Both the position numbers and the translations under genes were made by a program. Below the pieces are notes generated by a model, which was given only the letters and a program-made list of their open reading frames with translations, was not told the DNA's origin and ran no database searches. Below, piece after piece: positions 1 through 10,790 of a stretch of DNA of 64,000 bases. The stretch comes from Siphonodentalium dalli (lineage: Eukaryota; Mollusca; Scaphopoda; Gadilida; Siphonodentaliidae). The stretch is from assembly GCA_032622095.1 (NCBI GenBank), contig CP136061.1, forward strand, positions 216,038,373 through 216,102,372, read 5' to 3'. How positions within the stretch are numbered: the stretch's first letter is position 1; every line of letters begins with the position of its first letter.

Positions 1-335
1 ATTAATCAACATATATATTAAGACGAGATTGGTCTCGAGTACTAACAAATAAGTAATTTTTTTTAATTGATCTGTATTGGATTAATCGAAAATAAATATT
101 GACTAACTGAAGTTTTTAAAGATTGCGTGTACATGTAGTAACATGGTTATGTTTTAAAACGTTTATAACGTTGCTAGGAAGCATTGTTTACTCGAAATCC
201 ACATGACTCGTGTTCAGTGGGATATTTATAAATTTGCGATAAACAGTTTGGGTTCTAAATAAACTTGGGGGGAAAACCCAGACACGTAGCGATCATGCAC
301 AATAATCTATCCAGATCACCCGCACGACCAAGTAC
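1..335. repeat. Old dispersed repeat H, partial
   Basis: The stretch at about 195-290 (GGGATATTTATAAATTTG, then AAATAAACTTGGGG) is a diverged relative of the better-preserved copies at 41590-41910 and 58196-58480. The G segment that follows H in the 58-kb copy lies at 893-975 here, so 1-1.1 kb may be one H..G element opened by the 16-bp minisatellite. No gene is seen. Confidence 0.45.
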
Positions 336-399
336 GTGGTCCTGAATACTTTGCTACTATACCTGGTCGGTGTCAACCCTTTATTCCGAAACTCCGAAG

Positions 400-600
400 T
401 TCCAATACTCCACTCGAAGATCCCATATTACGAAGGTCCGATGCTCCGAAGGACCCATATTACGAAGGACCAATATTCCGAAGACCCAATACTCAGAAGG
501 TCCGATACTTCAAATGTCAGATTATCCGAAGGTTCGATACTACGCAGGCCCAATAGTCAGATAATACGAAGGTCCGATACTCCGAAGGTCAGATTATTAT
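400..600. repeat. 16-bp minisatellite (CGAAGGTCCGATACTC)
   Basis: About ten consecutive units of 16 bp can be laid out, with one half-unit near 562-569. The unit is CGAAGG(T/A)CC(G/A)ATA(C/T)T(C/A). The same unit, reverse complemented (GAACCTTCGGAATAGC), occurs at 59890-60010 and 60445-60510. Open frames across this stretch come from the repeat. Confidence 0.85.
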
Positions 601-892
601 AAGGGCTGTCAATTGATATGCGTATGTAAATTTAATTATCTTAAATATATCGCATGCAGGTATTTGTACATGTATGTCTTTAAATTCACAGAAAATGATT
701 TCCGACAGATATCACCTTTCTTGGCGCCAAAGTACACCTAAAATATCCCTGAGGCGACAGAGTTTTCTGAAAAACAAGATGGTGGATAAGCACCTAATAT
801 GAATTTCACATGGGGTCACTGACCTAATATAGGTTCATATACCGTCACTATTTATCGACGCTGATTGGCTAATCGCAAGAGCGGACAAAATA
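601..892. other. Unassigned sequence
   Basis: I see no coding, RNA or repeat signal here beyond AT-rich filler. Confidence 0.5.
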
Positions 893-1135
893 AACAAGAA
901 AACCATAGTCAGAAATGGTAACGCGCTCAAGATCATATATTATATACCCATGATTGTAATTATAGAATCTTTTTCATTTCTCTTAATTGTAATTGGCGTA
1001 ACTTATACAAACCAAAAATCAACATTATTGACATAATGTAAACGCTAATAAACGAAATTGAAATTCTCAACTACACCTTTTACCGGGGTCGGCCTCGGGG
1101 TCGCACTACAGATCGGCCTCGGGGTCGCACTACAA
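893..1135. repeat. Dispersed repeat G with duplicated GC-rich 26-bp tail
   Basis: 893-975 (AGTCAGAAATGGTAACGC) and 1040-1090 (AACTACACCTTTTACCGG) match, in reverse orientation, 23570-23970. The first part also matches 19690-19800 (reverse) and 58530-58605 (same strand). The tail GATCGGCCTCGGGGTCGC is present twice in tandem (about 1085-1132). Confidence 0.7.
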
Positions 1136-1216
1136 CTTTTAATGTGTCCCAATAATTAACATTCTATAAATATAGAACCCCCATGCGTTATGGCATTAGT
1201 ATACACGCGGCGCGCG

Positions 1217-1218
<2 letters not shown>

Positions 1219-1257
<39 letters not shown>
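1219..1257. repeat. (TA)n microsatellite
   Basis: About 19 uninterrupted AT dinucleotides, directly abutting the terminus of a minus-strand Helentron-like unit. Confidence 0.95.
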
Positions 1258-1258
<1 letters not shown>

Positions 1259-1411
1259 TAGAAGGTGACCCGACTTCGTCCGGGCTTTGACCTTGAATTG
1301 TCCATTTTGAAGGTCAAGGTCAAGTGGGGTCACGATTTGACCAGTCCAAAACACTGCCCGGACAAAAGTACCCGACAAACGTGCCCGTCGAAATCTATCC
1401 GGTTTTACCCG
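1258..1411 (-). mobile_element. Helentron-like family D, 3'-end fragment
   Basis: Begins with ACTAGAAGGTGACCCGAC, the reverse complement of the family-D 3' end (hairpin GCCCGGACGAAGTCGGG followed by CTAGT). It is homologous to 2301-2455 and breaks off where the tRNA-related tandem unit begins. It therefore appears to have been duplicated together with that unit. Confidence 0.75.
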
Positions 1412-2300
1412 GAAGCAATGAACACTCATACTGAGTCCGTGCCTCTAAATATATATACGCCAGTACCAGTAATCGTATGGTCACAGATGCAATTTCGGAG
1501 GAAGTGCATTGACATGTTTCCAGAATGGCAGATCAAGAATTTCGAAGGTAGTGGGTTCGAACCCATGTTCAGACTGATACGCTTCCTAACTCTCGGTGAA
1601 AGGGCTTCCTTTTTAAGGATGTCCCCGTAGCCGAGGTGGTTAGGTCGTGGATAAGATCATCACAGTCTGGGCTAGACGAGGTTGGCGCGGGTTCGAACCC
1701 CGTCATGGATGAAAATCGGGACCGGTTTTCAAGCTTGATTTGGTTTGAGGAACATCTTAATATACCATTCCGATCGACACATGGCCATTTCGATAAGAAA
1801 TGAGAATTTGTTCACGCAAATATGAAGCAATGAACACTCATACTGAGTCCGTGCCTCCATAACTCTGAAATATATATACGCCAGTACCAGTAATCGTATG
1901 GTCACAGATGCAATTTCGGAGGAAGTGCATTGACATGTTTCCAGAATGGCAGATCAAGAATTTCGAAGGTAGTGGGTTCGAACCCATGTTCAGACTGATA
2001 CGCTTCCTAACTCTCGGTGAAAGGGCTTCCTTTTTAAGGATGTCCCCGTAGCCGAGGTGGTTAGGTCGTGGATAAGATCATCACAGTCTGGGCTAGACGA
2101 GGTTGGCGCGGGTTCGAACCCCGTCATGGATGAAAATCGGGACCGGTTTTCAAGCTTGATTTGGTTTGAGGAACATCTCAATATACCATTCCGATCGACA
2201 CATGGCCATTTCGATAAGAAATGAGAATGTTTTCAAACAAATATGAAGCAATGAACACTCATACTGAGTCCGTGCCTCCATAACTCTGAAATATATATAT
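1412..2300 (+). repeat. Tandemly duplicated tRNA-related (SINE-like) unit
   Basis: Two nearly identical units of about 412 and 421 bp (1412-1823, 1824-2244) and the start of a third (2245-2300). Each has pol III-type boxes: A-box TAGCCGAGGTGG (1628-1639; repeated near 2049) and B-box GGTTCGAACCC (1690-1700; repeated 2111-2121). A second B-box-like GGGTTCGAACCC lies about 130 bp upstream in each unit. The ends do not pair as an acceptor stem, so these are not functional tRNA genes. A tRNA-derived SINE head is the best explanation. Confidence 0.65.
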
Positions 2301-3022
2301 ACTAGAAGGTGACCCGACTTCGTCCGGGCTTTGACCTTGAATTGTCTATTTTGAAGGTCAAGTGGGGTCACGATTTGACCAGTCCAAAACACTGCCCGGA
2401 CAAAAGTACCCGACAAACGTGCCCGTCGAAATCTATCCGGTTTTACCCGATTTGACCTCGAATTGATAATTTTGAAGGTCAAGGTCAGGTCGGGGTCACG
2501 ACTCGACCCGTCCAAAACACTCAGTGGACAAAAGTAACCCCACGTATAAAATTTCGTCGAAATCCCATCAAAATTCGCGATTTGACCTTGAATTGACCCG
2601 ATTTCAAGGTCAAGGTCACGTCACACGGTCAAATGAATATGCTTATGAGACTCCCCATACGAAAGTACCCCCACATACCAAGTTTCATCGAAATCCCGTG
2701 ATATTCGGGCGTTTGACCTTGAAATGACCCGATTTCAAGGTCAAGGTCACGTCGCACTGGCAAATTAATAGGTTTATGCCACTCCCCGGCCTTAGGTAAC
2801 CCCACATACCAAGTTTCATCGAAATCCCGATATATTCGGGCGTTTGACCTTGAAATTACCCGATTTCAAGGTCAAGGTCGCGTCGCACGGGCAAATTAAT
2901 AGGCCTATGTCACCCCCCCCGGCCGAAAATACCCCCACATACCAAGTTTCATCGAAATCGGGTCGGCCGTTTTCGAGTTCATCGCGAACACACACACACA
3001 GATCTTCCAAAATAGATAATAG
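2301..3022 (-). mobile_element. Helentron-like family D unit
   Basis: Runs from ACTAGAAGGTGACCCGAC (reverse of the 3' hairpin/CTAGT end) to CAGATCTTCCAAAATAGAT (reverse of the 5' start). The interior repeats a module with TTTCAAGGTCAAGGTCACG and ACCAAGTTTCATCGAAATC. A CA microsatellite lies next to the 5' end, as in DINE/HINE elements. DR0 and DR5 arrangements of AGGTCA lie at 2476-2498. Confidence 0.8.
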
Positions 3023-3706
3023 ACTAGCCAATGAGCCCGACGTTGTCCGGGCTATTCAAAAACCAAATTTCAAGTCGATAGCTCTACCCAGCCCGACGTT
3101 GTCCGGGCTATTCAAAAACCAAATTTCGAGTCGATAGCTCTACCCGTTTCCGAGATCTGGTCTGCGCATGCGCGAAGTTGGCGTCTCACGGGCTCGGCGA
3201 CCCGATAAAATTCGTATCCGGGGCAAGATACATTCACATACCAAATTTCAAGTCGATAGCTCTACCCGTTTCCGATATCTCGTCTGCGCAGCGCGAAGCT
3301 GGCGTCGCACGAGCTCGGCGACCCGATAAAATTCGTATCCGGGGCAAGACACATTCAAATACCAAATTTCAAGTCGATAGCTCCACCCGTTTCCGAGATA
3401 TGGTCTGCGCATGTGCGAAGCTGGCGTCGCACGGGCTCGGCGACCCGATCAAATTCGTATCCGGGGCAAGATACATTCACATAGCAAATTTCAAGTCGAT
3501 AGCTCCACCCGTTTCCGAGATCTCGTCTGCGCATGCGCGAAGCGGGCGCCACACGGGCTCGCCAATACGACAACGTCCATCGCCTGGTCAAACTACACAC
3601 ACATACCAAGTTTCGTCCCGATCGGTCGAGAATCGTAGATTTGTATAAATGACAGACATACAGACAGACAGACAGACAGACAAACAGAGGTCTTCAAAAT
3701 ATATAT

Positions 3707-3709
<3 letters not shown>
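3023..3709 (-). mobile_element. Helentron-like family E unit
   Basis: Starts with ACTAGCCAATGAGCCCGACG (reverse of the hairpin end AGCCCGGACAACGTCGGGCT..CTAGT) and directly abuts the preceding family-D unit. It contains three to four tandem copies of a module of about 122 bp (GCATGCGCAGACGAGATC, GGGTGGAGCTATCGACTTG). It ends in a (CAGA)n tract and AGGTCTTCAAAATATAT. The long open frames here result from the module iteration. Confidence 0.8.

Positions 3710-3763
<54 letters not shown>
3710..3763. repeat. (TA)n microsatellite
   Basis: A TA dinucleotide run adjoining the 5' end of the minus-strand family-E unit. Confidence 0.95.
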
Positions 3764-3769
3764 TTCTTT

Positions 3770-4440
3770 TCATCCTTCATCTTTCTCTCAATTTCTCTCT
3801 CGCTGTCTTCCTCACTCTTTTAATTATCTTTCCTCTTCCTCCTTCATCTAGCTCTCCTTCTATTCAGTATTATTTATCTTCTCTCTGATCCTCTATCTCT
3901 CTCTCTCTCTCTCTCTCTTTCGCTCTCTCGCTGACTCTCTCCATATTAACCCCCTCACGCTCTCATATCCTTATAAACTACCTCCTTTCGGCTATCTCTC
4001 TCCTCACAACTACATCCTTCCCTCTATATCTATCATATAAGCTACTTCAATCTTCCCTCCATCCATGTCGCTATGCCATGCATATATATGTACTGCCTGA
4101 ACCATGCATGAAAATCGATTCTGCGAATGCATTCCGAGAACCACATGACTGAGTTGTTTGGATAGTGGGTACCGCTGCACTAATGCGCTAAATCTACGTT
4201 GAACTGAGTTGGAGTAACTCCAGATCACGTGGGATCGTATATAAAATCGTTTAAAATATATTGTCTGACTAGTCAGCGCGGTGTAATCCGGATGTATAAG
4301 TTTTGTGATATAAGGTATACTTGCATGGATACATGTCACAAAGTTTGAGTTCGAACTGAAAATTCCCAATTAACTTACCTCGGATTTTAATGATACTCTA
4401 TCATACAAGCTAAGATATCCTGTATACGAGCTGGTAAGTA
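3770..4440 (+). repeat. Repeat F, copy 1 (internally deleted)
   Basis: A CT-rich tract (3775-3950) precedes a conserved block at about 4075-4235. That block is shared with 53335-53490 and 60870-61005. It includes a 14-codon open frame, MHENRFCECIPRTT, from an ATG at 4105. A second conserved block (4243-4440) corresponds to 54060-54240, so about 570 bp present in copy 2 are missing here. It ends in CTGGTAAGTAAAT, a good splice-donor match. Whether F is a repeat or a duplicated leader exon is unresolved. Confidence 0.6.
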
Positions 4441-5180
4441 AATGAAAACAAAAACAATTTTATTTAAAAAATTACTTAATGTTCAGTGTACCCAAGTATA
4501 CCAGGGTATACTCAACTTTCCAAATGTAAAACCTAAGAATTTTACAGATAGGGGGTGTCCTGTTAATTATATGGGATAGACTCCACTTCAATGGATAATT
4601 AACATTTGTAGAATACACCAATTAGTGTACTAGCTGTCAACATTATTTTTTATCAACATTGTTGTGGGTAATTTGATAGCACGTATATACGTTGTACCAG
4701 GCTAGATACTATGCTATTATTTTACTCAAATGTTTTCTTAAGAATAAGATAAAGGAAGCTGCGATGAAAACAGAAGGTTCCAGAAAGGGAACAATACAAG
4801 AAATTGTTGCGTGTACAAAGGATAAAACCCATGTCCAGTGAACACTGAATTATACTGTGACAAATTATCTATTTATTCCTTAATAATGTACTTGACTCTA
4901 GGAGAAGGTCCCAACTCGAACAATTTCACGATTTAAGTGAATTTGTGAGCGATTTTGCTTTGCGTCACTTACAATTATGGCATTTCTCCTGGGTAATTAA
5001 TTCAATGTTTATTGCGATATCAGCTCACAAAAGTCACAGAAAAGCATGCAATTTTGAGTTGGGGCCTTCACCTACAGTGAAGTAACATAATTAAGAAACA
5101 GATAATAACTAAGAAATATATTCCCCGCATTATTGTTTTGACTTTATAAGGTTCCCTGTCAAAACTTCAAAAAGTTCCAA
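4441..5180. other. Unassigned AT-rich sequence
   Basis: No gene, RNA or repeat recognised on either strand. Confidence 0.5.
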
Positions 5181-6082
5181 GGTTTTGTACTGGTCCAGAA
5201 GCAAATGGCCACTTTTAGGGTTAATTAGTAAATTCTCTGTTAATGTTTTTTTTCCTCAGTGGATTGTGATTCTGGATGACATGTGCTTCAATTTCTGGGT
5301 GGGTGTGGAGTTCACACCCATGAGCATTTCCTATAATCCAAGATGGCGTCCAACATGGCCGACGTGTTACAAAATATGAACTAAGTCAGTTTAATCCATT
5401 TTGTTGGAGACAACAACTTATATAATATAAACAAATGTATACATTATTCGGATGCTATTACATTGTACTAGATTTTACAAGAAAAATTAGTACTCCAACG
5501 GCAAGGTGGCTGCAAAATGGCAACCTGAATTGGAGAATAGACACATTTCACTCATATCATCTATACCCATTTCTACAGTTTGGAACCAACGATAAATTGT
5601 TGTTTGGTTTCCCATTATTCATTTTCTACGATTATCTGGGCAGAGTAATTTGTTGTTCATTTGTGTTGAGCTACTTTCAATCCCTATTTTTTTAAAAAGA
5701 AAGTTCAATGTAGTGTGATATTTCTTCTAAAACTTACTTTCGGTTTCTAGTCACATTTTAATATGAAATGAGCAGATTCGAAGGAGTTAAGCAAGTGGAA
5801 GTATTACCGACAAAATGCAAACTCATTTCGGTATGAAATGGTTACTATGGTTTATGATGGCAGTCAAAATGGCAGCAAATTTATAGAAAATTCTATGTTT
5901 CGTCCTTATTCGTTTAGATGTTGTGGTTGATGCGTGAAGTTGATTAATCTGCATTGGAGATATTACAGTTGTTATTTCTTTGATCTCAGTCCATTTCAAT
6001 CCCTAAACAAATTTATCGTGGTAAAACTTCGTGTTTCTAGCCATATTGCAATGTGAAACGAACGAGTTAAGCACAGGTTATT

Positions 6083-6580
6083 ATCTAATATATATTTTGG
6101 GACTTCTGTCTGTTTGTTTGTTGTTTGTTTGTTAGCTATGGCCGGGAAAACTGCGGGCGGATTTAGCCCAAACTAGCTATCTAGGGGTCATTTTGTCCAG
6201 GGAGTGTTTTGGACGGGTCAAATCGTGACCCCGACCTGACCTTGACCTTCAAAATGGTCAATTCAAGGTCAAATCGCGAATTTTGACGGGATTTCGACGA
6301 AATTTGATACCTAAGGTTACTTTTGTCCGAGGAATGGTTTGTGATCCAAATCTGACATTGACCTTCAAAATGGTCAATTCAAGGTCAAATCGGGTAAAAG
6401 CGGACGGATTTCGACGGGTACTTTTGTCGGATACTTTTGTCCGGGGAGTGTTTTGGACGGGTCAAATCGTGACCCCGACCTGACCTAGACCTTCAAAATG
6501 GTCAATTCAAGGTCAAATCGCGCAATTCGCCGAAAAGCTGAGGGGAAACAGCCCGGACGAAGTCGGGTCCACCAGCTAGT
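6083..6580 (+). mobile_element. Helentron-like family D unit (nested)
   Basis: Starts TCTAATATATATTTTGGGAC, has a (TGTT)n tract, modules rich in GACCTTGACCTTC, and ends AGCCCGGACGAAGTCGGGT, then CCACCAGCTAGT. It is a single complete unit inside the 5.2-9.3 kb element. Confidence 0.8.
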
Positions 6581-7014
6581 TATACCTATACAATTCAATC
6601 TCATTGGTGCTTGAAAATTTGAGATGGTTAATATAATCAATAATGACAGTCAAAATGGCGGCAAATGTATAAAAAGTGTTAGATTGGTGACACACACTTG
6701 AACAAATTTTGTAATAGGTAAAGAATTTTTTTTAGATTGATCTCTGATCAGCTGTTGAACACAAAAAATTATATATATTTGTTTTAAATTAAAAACAAAA
6801 ATTTAAATTAAATTTGTAAAAAACATTCTAAGTTTTTTATTTTCTTTTTTGATTTTTAGATTGAAACTTAAAAACTTTTTTTATATTTAATTTTTAATTT
6901 TTTTTTAATTTAAATTTTTAATTTTCTTTTTAGATTTTTAGATTGAAACTTCTTGCACGAAAATTTTAAATTTTGAAAAAATAATTTGTTTAAAAATTTT
7001 AATTTAAAAAATAA

Positions 7015-7135
7015 GGCCATTAAAACTTCTGCCGGGCTACCCCAAGGCACCACACCAAATTTTGTTGAAATCGGTCAAGGGCTCTGGAAGAAAAATCGCA
7101 AACAGACCAGAACAGACAGATCCCTAAACTGTTTA
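7015..7135 (-). mobile_element. Possible diverged Helentron 5' fragment
   Basis: CACACCAAATTTTGTTGAAA, then a (CAGA)-like tract and GATCCCTAAACTGTTTAATA, resemble the reverse complement of a family-D 5' end. Divergence is high. Confidence 0.35.
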
Positions 7136-7199
7136 ATATATCTAAACCAGAGAACTCACATTCGTTTTGCCATTAAATGTGAAAATTATGACAAGTGTC

Positions 7200-8220
7200 A
7201 TGCTAAATGAAAAACATTGTTATAATCGCGGATAAATTTATAACATCATGCCGCAAATATAAATCTCAGTATATTATGATTTGACAACAAAAAAGTTGTT
7301 TGAATATAGCCATTTTAACACTGAATGTATGCATGGATATCAAAATTAGGGTGAAGAAAGATGGCAGCAGAATTTTCAATGCAGCAATTAGCCGGCTCAG
7401 TCCCTGATTGGTCGAAAATATCCGCTAATACTTATTTGATTGACAGCTGTGAAAAGGTTCACTGTGGTGATGCTTGTTTCGACGGGCCATATAGCTGTCA
7501 TTATAGCATTATATACAATGGCCCCCATTTAACCATGTACATGAATATTCATGTTGAATCTTCAAAGTTGCCAGCTTCTCCTGGAAAATTTGTCTGTTAT
7601 ATCTACCGCGATTTTTGATAACCGGGCATGCAATACAATTATATACCATCATTTAGTTAGGAACATGTATATTGCACAACAACAATAGCTGTTATATGCA
7701 TATACACTTAGGATATAAAACAAATATGTCATAAAAGTGCATTTGCTCCTAAACCCAAAGTCTCATTCCGGAAATGTTTTCCATTACCACTTATCGTTGA
7801 GTATTGCAATATACCACCAGAGTGTAGAGCTTGTCATTTGGTGCCAGTGTCATAATTATTATGCCATGTGTTGTGACCACAATTCCAGTATATATGACAA
7901 AATTGCCGTGTACATAGGATTAATCTTAACCACATCAGTATGCACCAATCATATCGTCATAAACTGAGTGTGAATTCTCCACATAATTGAGGTCACAGCA
8001 CTAAATTATACAAGGTTGTATGTTGAATAAATGAAATATAGCGCGGGTGTCTCTGGTCTTCTAAAATATATATCTCATACCGTATGTGCATATAATTTCC
8101 CATTTTCATATTGTCTGATATTGTGTCCTATTTAAAGTGTTATTTTTAATGTATCTAATGAAGATTGGCCAACTCCCTGCATCCATCAGTCACGACAAGC
8201 AAGCGCATAACGAAAAATAT
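7200..8220. other. Unassigned interior of the inverted-arm element
   Basis: An 85-codon open frame at 7361-7618 begins in an AAGATGGCAGCAG context that recurs in several repeats of the window (5340, 11120, 15360). I do not treat it as a gene. Confidence 0.4.
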
Positions 8221-8317
8221 GTAATTTTCTGTAAATTTTCTGCCATTTTGACTGCCATCATAAACCATAGTAACCGTTTCAGGCCCTACTAAGATTGCAT
8301 TTTATAGGCAATATTCA

Positions 8318-8676
8318 CACATACACCCTCACACACACCCACACACACACCCACACCCTCACACACACACACCCTCACACACACACACACCCTCTCTCAC
8401 ACACACACACACACCCTCCCACACCCTCCATCACACACCCCCCCCCCCCACACACACACACCCTCACACACACCCCCATCCACACACACACACCCTCACA
8501 CACACACCCCCTCACACACACACACACACCCCCACCCTCACACACACACACACCCTCACACACACCCCCACACACACACACCCTCACACACACACACACC
8601 CTCACACACACACACACACCATCCCACACCCTCCCTCACACACACCACCCCCCCACACACACACCCTCACACACTT
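8318..8676. repeat. CA-rich compound microsatellite
   Basis: Interleaved (CA)n, CCCACA and CCCTCACA blocks over about 360 bp. It lies inside the right arm of the inverted-arm element and creates meaningless His/Thr and Val/Cys open frames on the two strands. Confidence 0.97.
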
Positions 8677-9255
8677 AGTAATTCCTTCAAATCTGTTCAT
8701 TTGATATTAAAATATGGCTCGGAACAAATATTGAGTTTTCGGGAATATTTCATACCACGTTTTGTGACTGTAAGATCAATTTTGTTAGGGATTGGAATCA
8801 TGGAAGTGGCTGAGACGAAAGGAACAACATGTAGTACTGAGCCAATGATCATACGATGTGAATAATAAGAAAACAAGGCACAATTTGCAACCAGTTCAAA
8901 ACAATAGGAACGGATTTAGGATATATGAGTGAATCAAAATCATATTTTTCACATTCCTGTCGCCATTTTGTCAGTCATCTTTCCAATGGAGTACCAATTT
9001 TTCCTACAAACAGTAGTATAATGTAATAGCATCCAAATAATATATAAATTTGAGTACATCTCACTAGATATAGTTTCCAACAAAACAGATTATACTGACT
9101 TAGTTCATATTCTATACTACGGCGACAATGTTGGACGCCATCTTGGATTATAGGAAATGCTCAGGGGTGAGAACTCCACACCCACCTAGAAATTGATGTA
9201 CACACCACCCAGAATCACAATCCATAGAGAAAAAACTTTAACAGAGAATTTTTAC

Positions 9256-9990
9256 TTCAACCTATTGCTTCCGGACTGCTTTCAATGTGAGGGAATTGCT
9301 CCTGTCGATTGGGTGATAATTTTTAGATTCCGATTCTCTATTGATTCTTGGCGACATAAAGCGTCGAAAAGAACATTAGTATATTATGTACATACATGCG
9401 TATTCCATGTTTCACTCTACACATCAATCTCCATTTTATATTTCTCAATATCCATTCCTGTACATGGTATCCGAGAATAAAGCATATATAAGTGAGTATT
9501 TCGAAACATCCATAGCGCTATCGTGAAATTATTTTTGAAGGGACACCATTATTTGTCGAAATCATAGTAAAGTTACTCCCCAAATGTACAGAATTTAAAT
9601 TATTATTCTTCGACTCCGATTCTATTCCGAGCGGTGCCTGTGCTCTATTGATTACTCGGTGCTCGTCAAATAACTCGGTGCTCCGCCTGAGATAAAGTGT
9701 TGTATTTTATCAACGTTATTTCTAAAATATAACTGATATGATGTGTTTGTGGGTAAGCTTCGGCTCGAGCAATCATAAAAAACTTGATAATTGTTCAAAG
9801 GTATACGCATTAATTTAGCTTTTGCATTAAACACCTGAAACATGATGGATTCCAAGGAATTATAAGGCGACCATATGTATTTTCATTGCTATTCATGTCA
9901 ATTCTCACGTTCAATAGAATGAAACTGGATCACACGGCGCATGATATATAGTACGAGTGTAACTGTTATGATTTGTATGTGCAGGGACGT
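9256..9990. other. Unassigned sequence
   Basis: No convincing gene or repeat. The stretch around 9640-9700 repeats CTCGGTGCTC twice. Confidence 0.45.
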
Positions 9991-10790
9991 GGCGATCGTG
10001 GCTAAAGGTTTGGGGTGTCCTTCAAATTATTACAGCAACTACGCGCGGCTTATCACTGCAAGTCTCTCATTCACCACGCCAGAAAGCCTCTAAAATATGG
10101 ACCAAAAATCTACTAATCGGATTAAATACGCACCCGATACTTCGCAATACGACATTTAGTCTACATTCCAACAGAGACATACTTCATCAGCAATATTAGC
10201 TGTTATATTATGCATTGTGTTCCCGCAATAAAATCTTCCAGAGTGGCCCAGCCATTGTTCACACCTAAATATCGAAAGATATTAACGGGGTCATAAAAGT
10301 TACATACTGCAACAATGAGACATCCGCGAATACATACATCCTGCAAAAAGTCTAACCGGCACGCAATACACTTTATTAATCAAAGTTACCCCACCCCATA
10401 GCTCCTTCTTTTTTTCTTTTTTTTAATAAGTTTTATTCGTCTTGACCTTCAATAATAACACAAGTAACCGTGACGAATATATAAACAGAAAACAGTTCAT
10501 AAAAATACAGTGCAAATGCGATACATTTATAATATATGTTACTATTTGACTATTAGATATTATTATACGGTATATATAGCAATCATATATGCAGCGTCAG
10601 ACATTGCTGATTAATCCTTTCTTATCGAAGTTTCCGTTACCTGTTTACAGTTTATCGCTTTTTTTGTATTTGTCGTAATTTTTGGCGTATATGCGAATAA
10701 CACAGTTTGCTGTATATTTACCGAAATAACTCGCATCGCATGAAACCCGAAATGTGTTGTTCTGCGAGATATCCCCATAGCTTCATTGCT
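9990..10790 (-). repeat. Dispersed repeat shared with 19418-19650
   Basis: CTCTCATTCACCACGCCAGA, GTGGCCCAGCCATTGTTC, AAGTTACATACTGCAAC and GAAACCCGAAATGTGTTG all recur in reverse order and orientation at 19418-19650. This copy is longer by inserted sequence (about 10380-10700). Confidence 0.65.

Larger units (their letters stand above)
5230..9255. mobile_element. Element with long inverted arms (nested insertions)
   Basis: The left arm (about 5230-5900) is matched in inverted orientation by about 8225-9250. Shared landmarks include AATTCTCTGTTAA, TGGATTGTGATTCTGG, ATAATCCAAGATGGCGTCCA and GTTACTATGGTTTATGATGG. The arms are imperfect and the right arm is split by a CA-rich expansion. No transposase reading frame is visible. 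The core contains a family-D Helentron (6083-6580) and AT-rich filler. Confidence 0.7.

Noticed and set aside
1621-1715. Functional tRNA gene
   Set aside because: A- and B-box words are present, but the ends cannot pair as an acceptor stem and no credible anticodon arm forms. SINE-type material fits better.
7361-7618. 85-codon frame starting MAAEFSMQQL
   Set aside because: Begins in a recurrent AAGATGGC repeat context, has no recognisable domain, and lies within the inverted-arm element.
8295-8678. 127-codon His/Thr/Pro open frame and its antisense Val/Cys/Gly frame
   Set aside because: Pure product of the CA-rich microsatellite.
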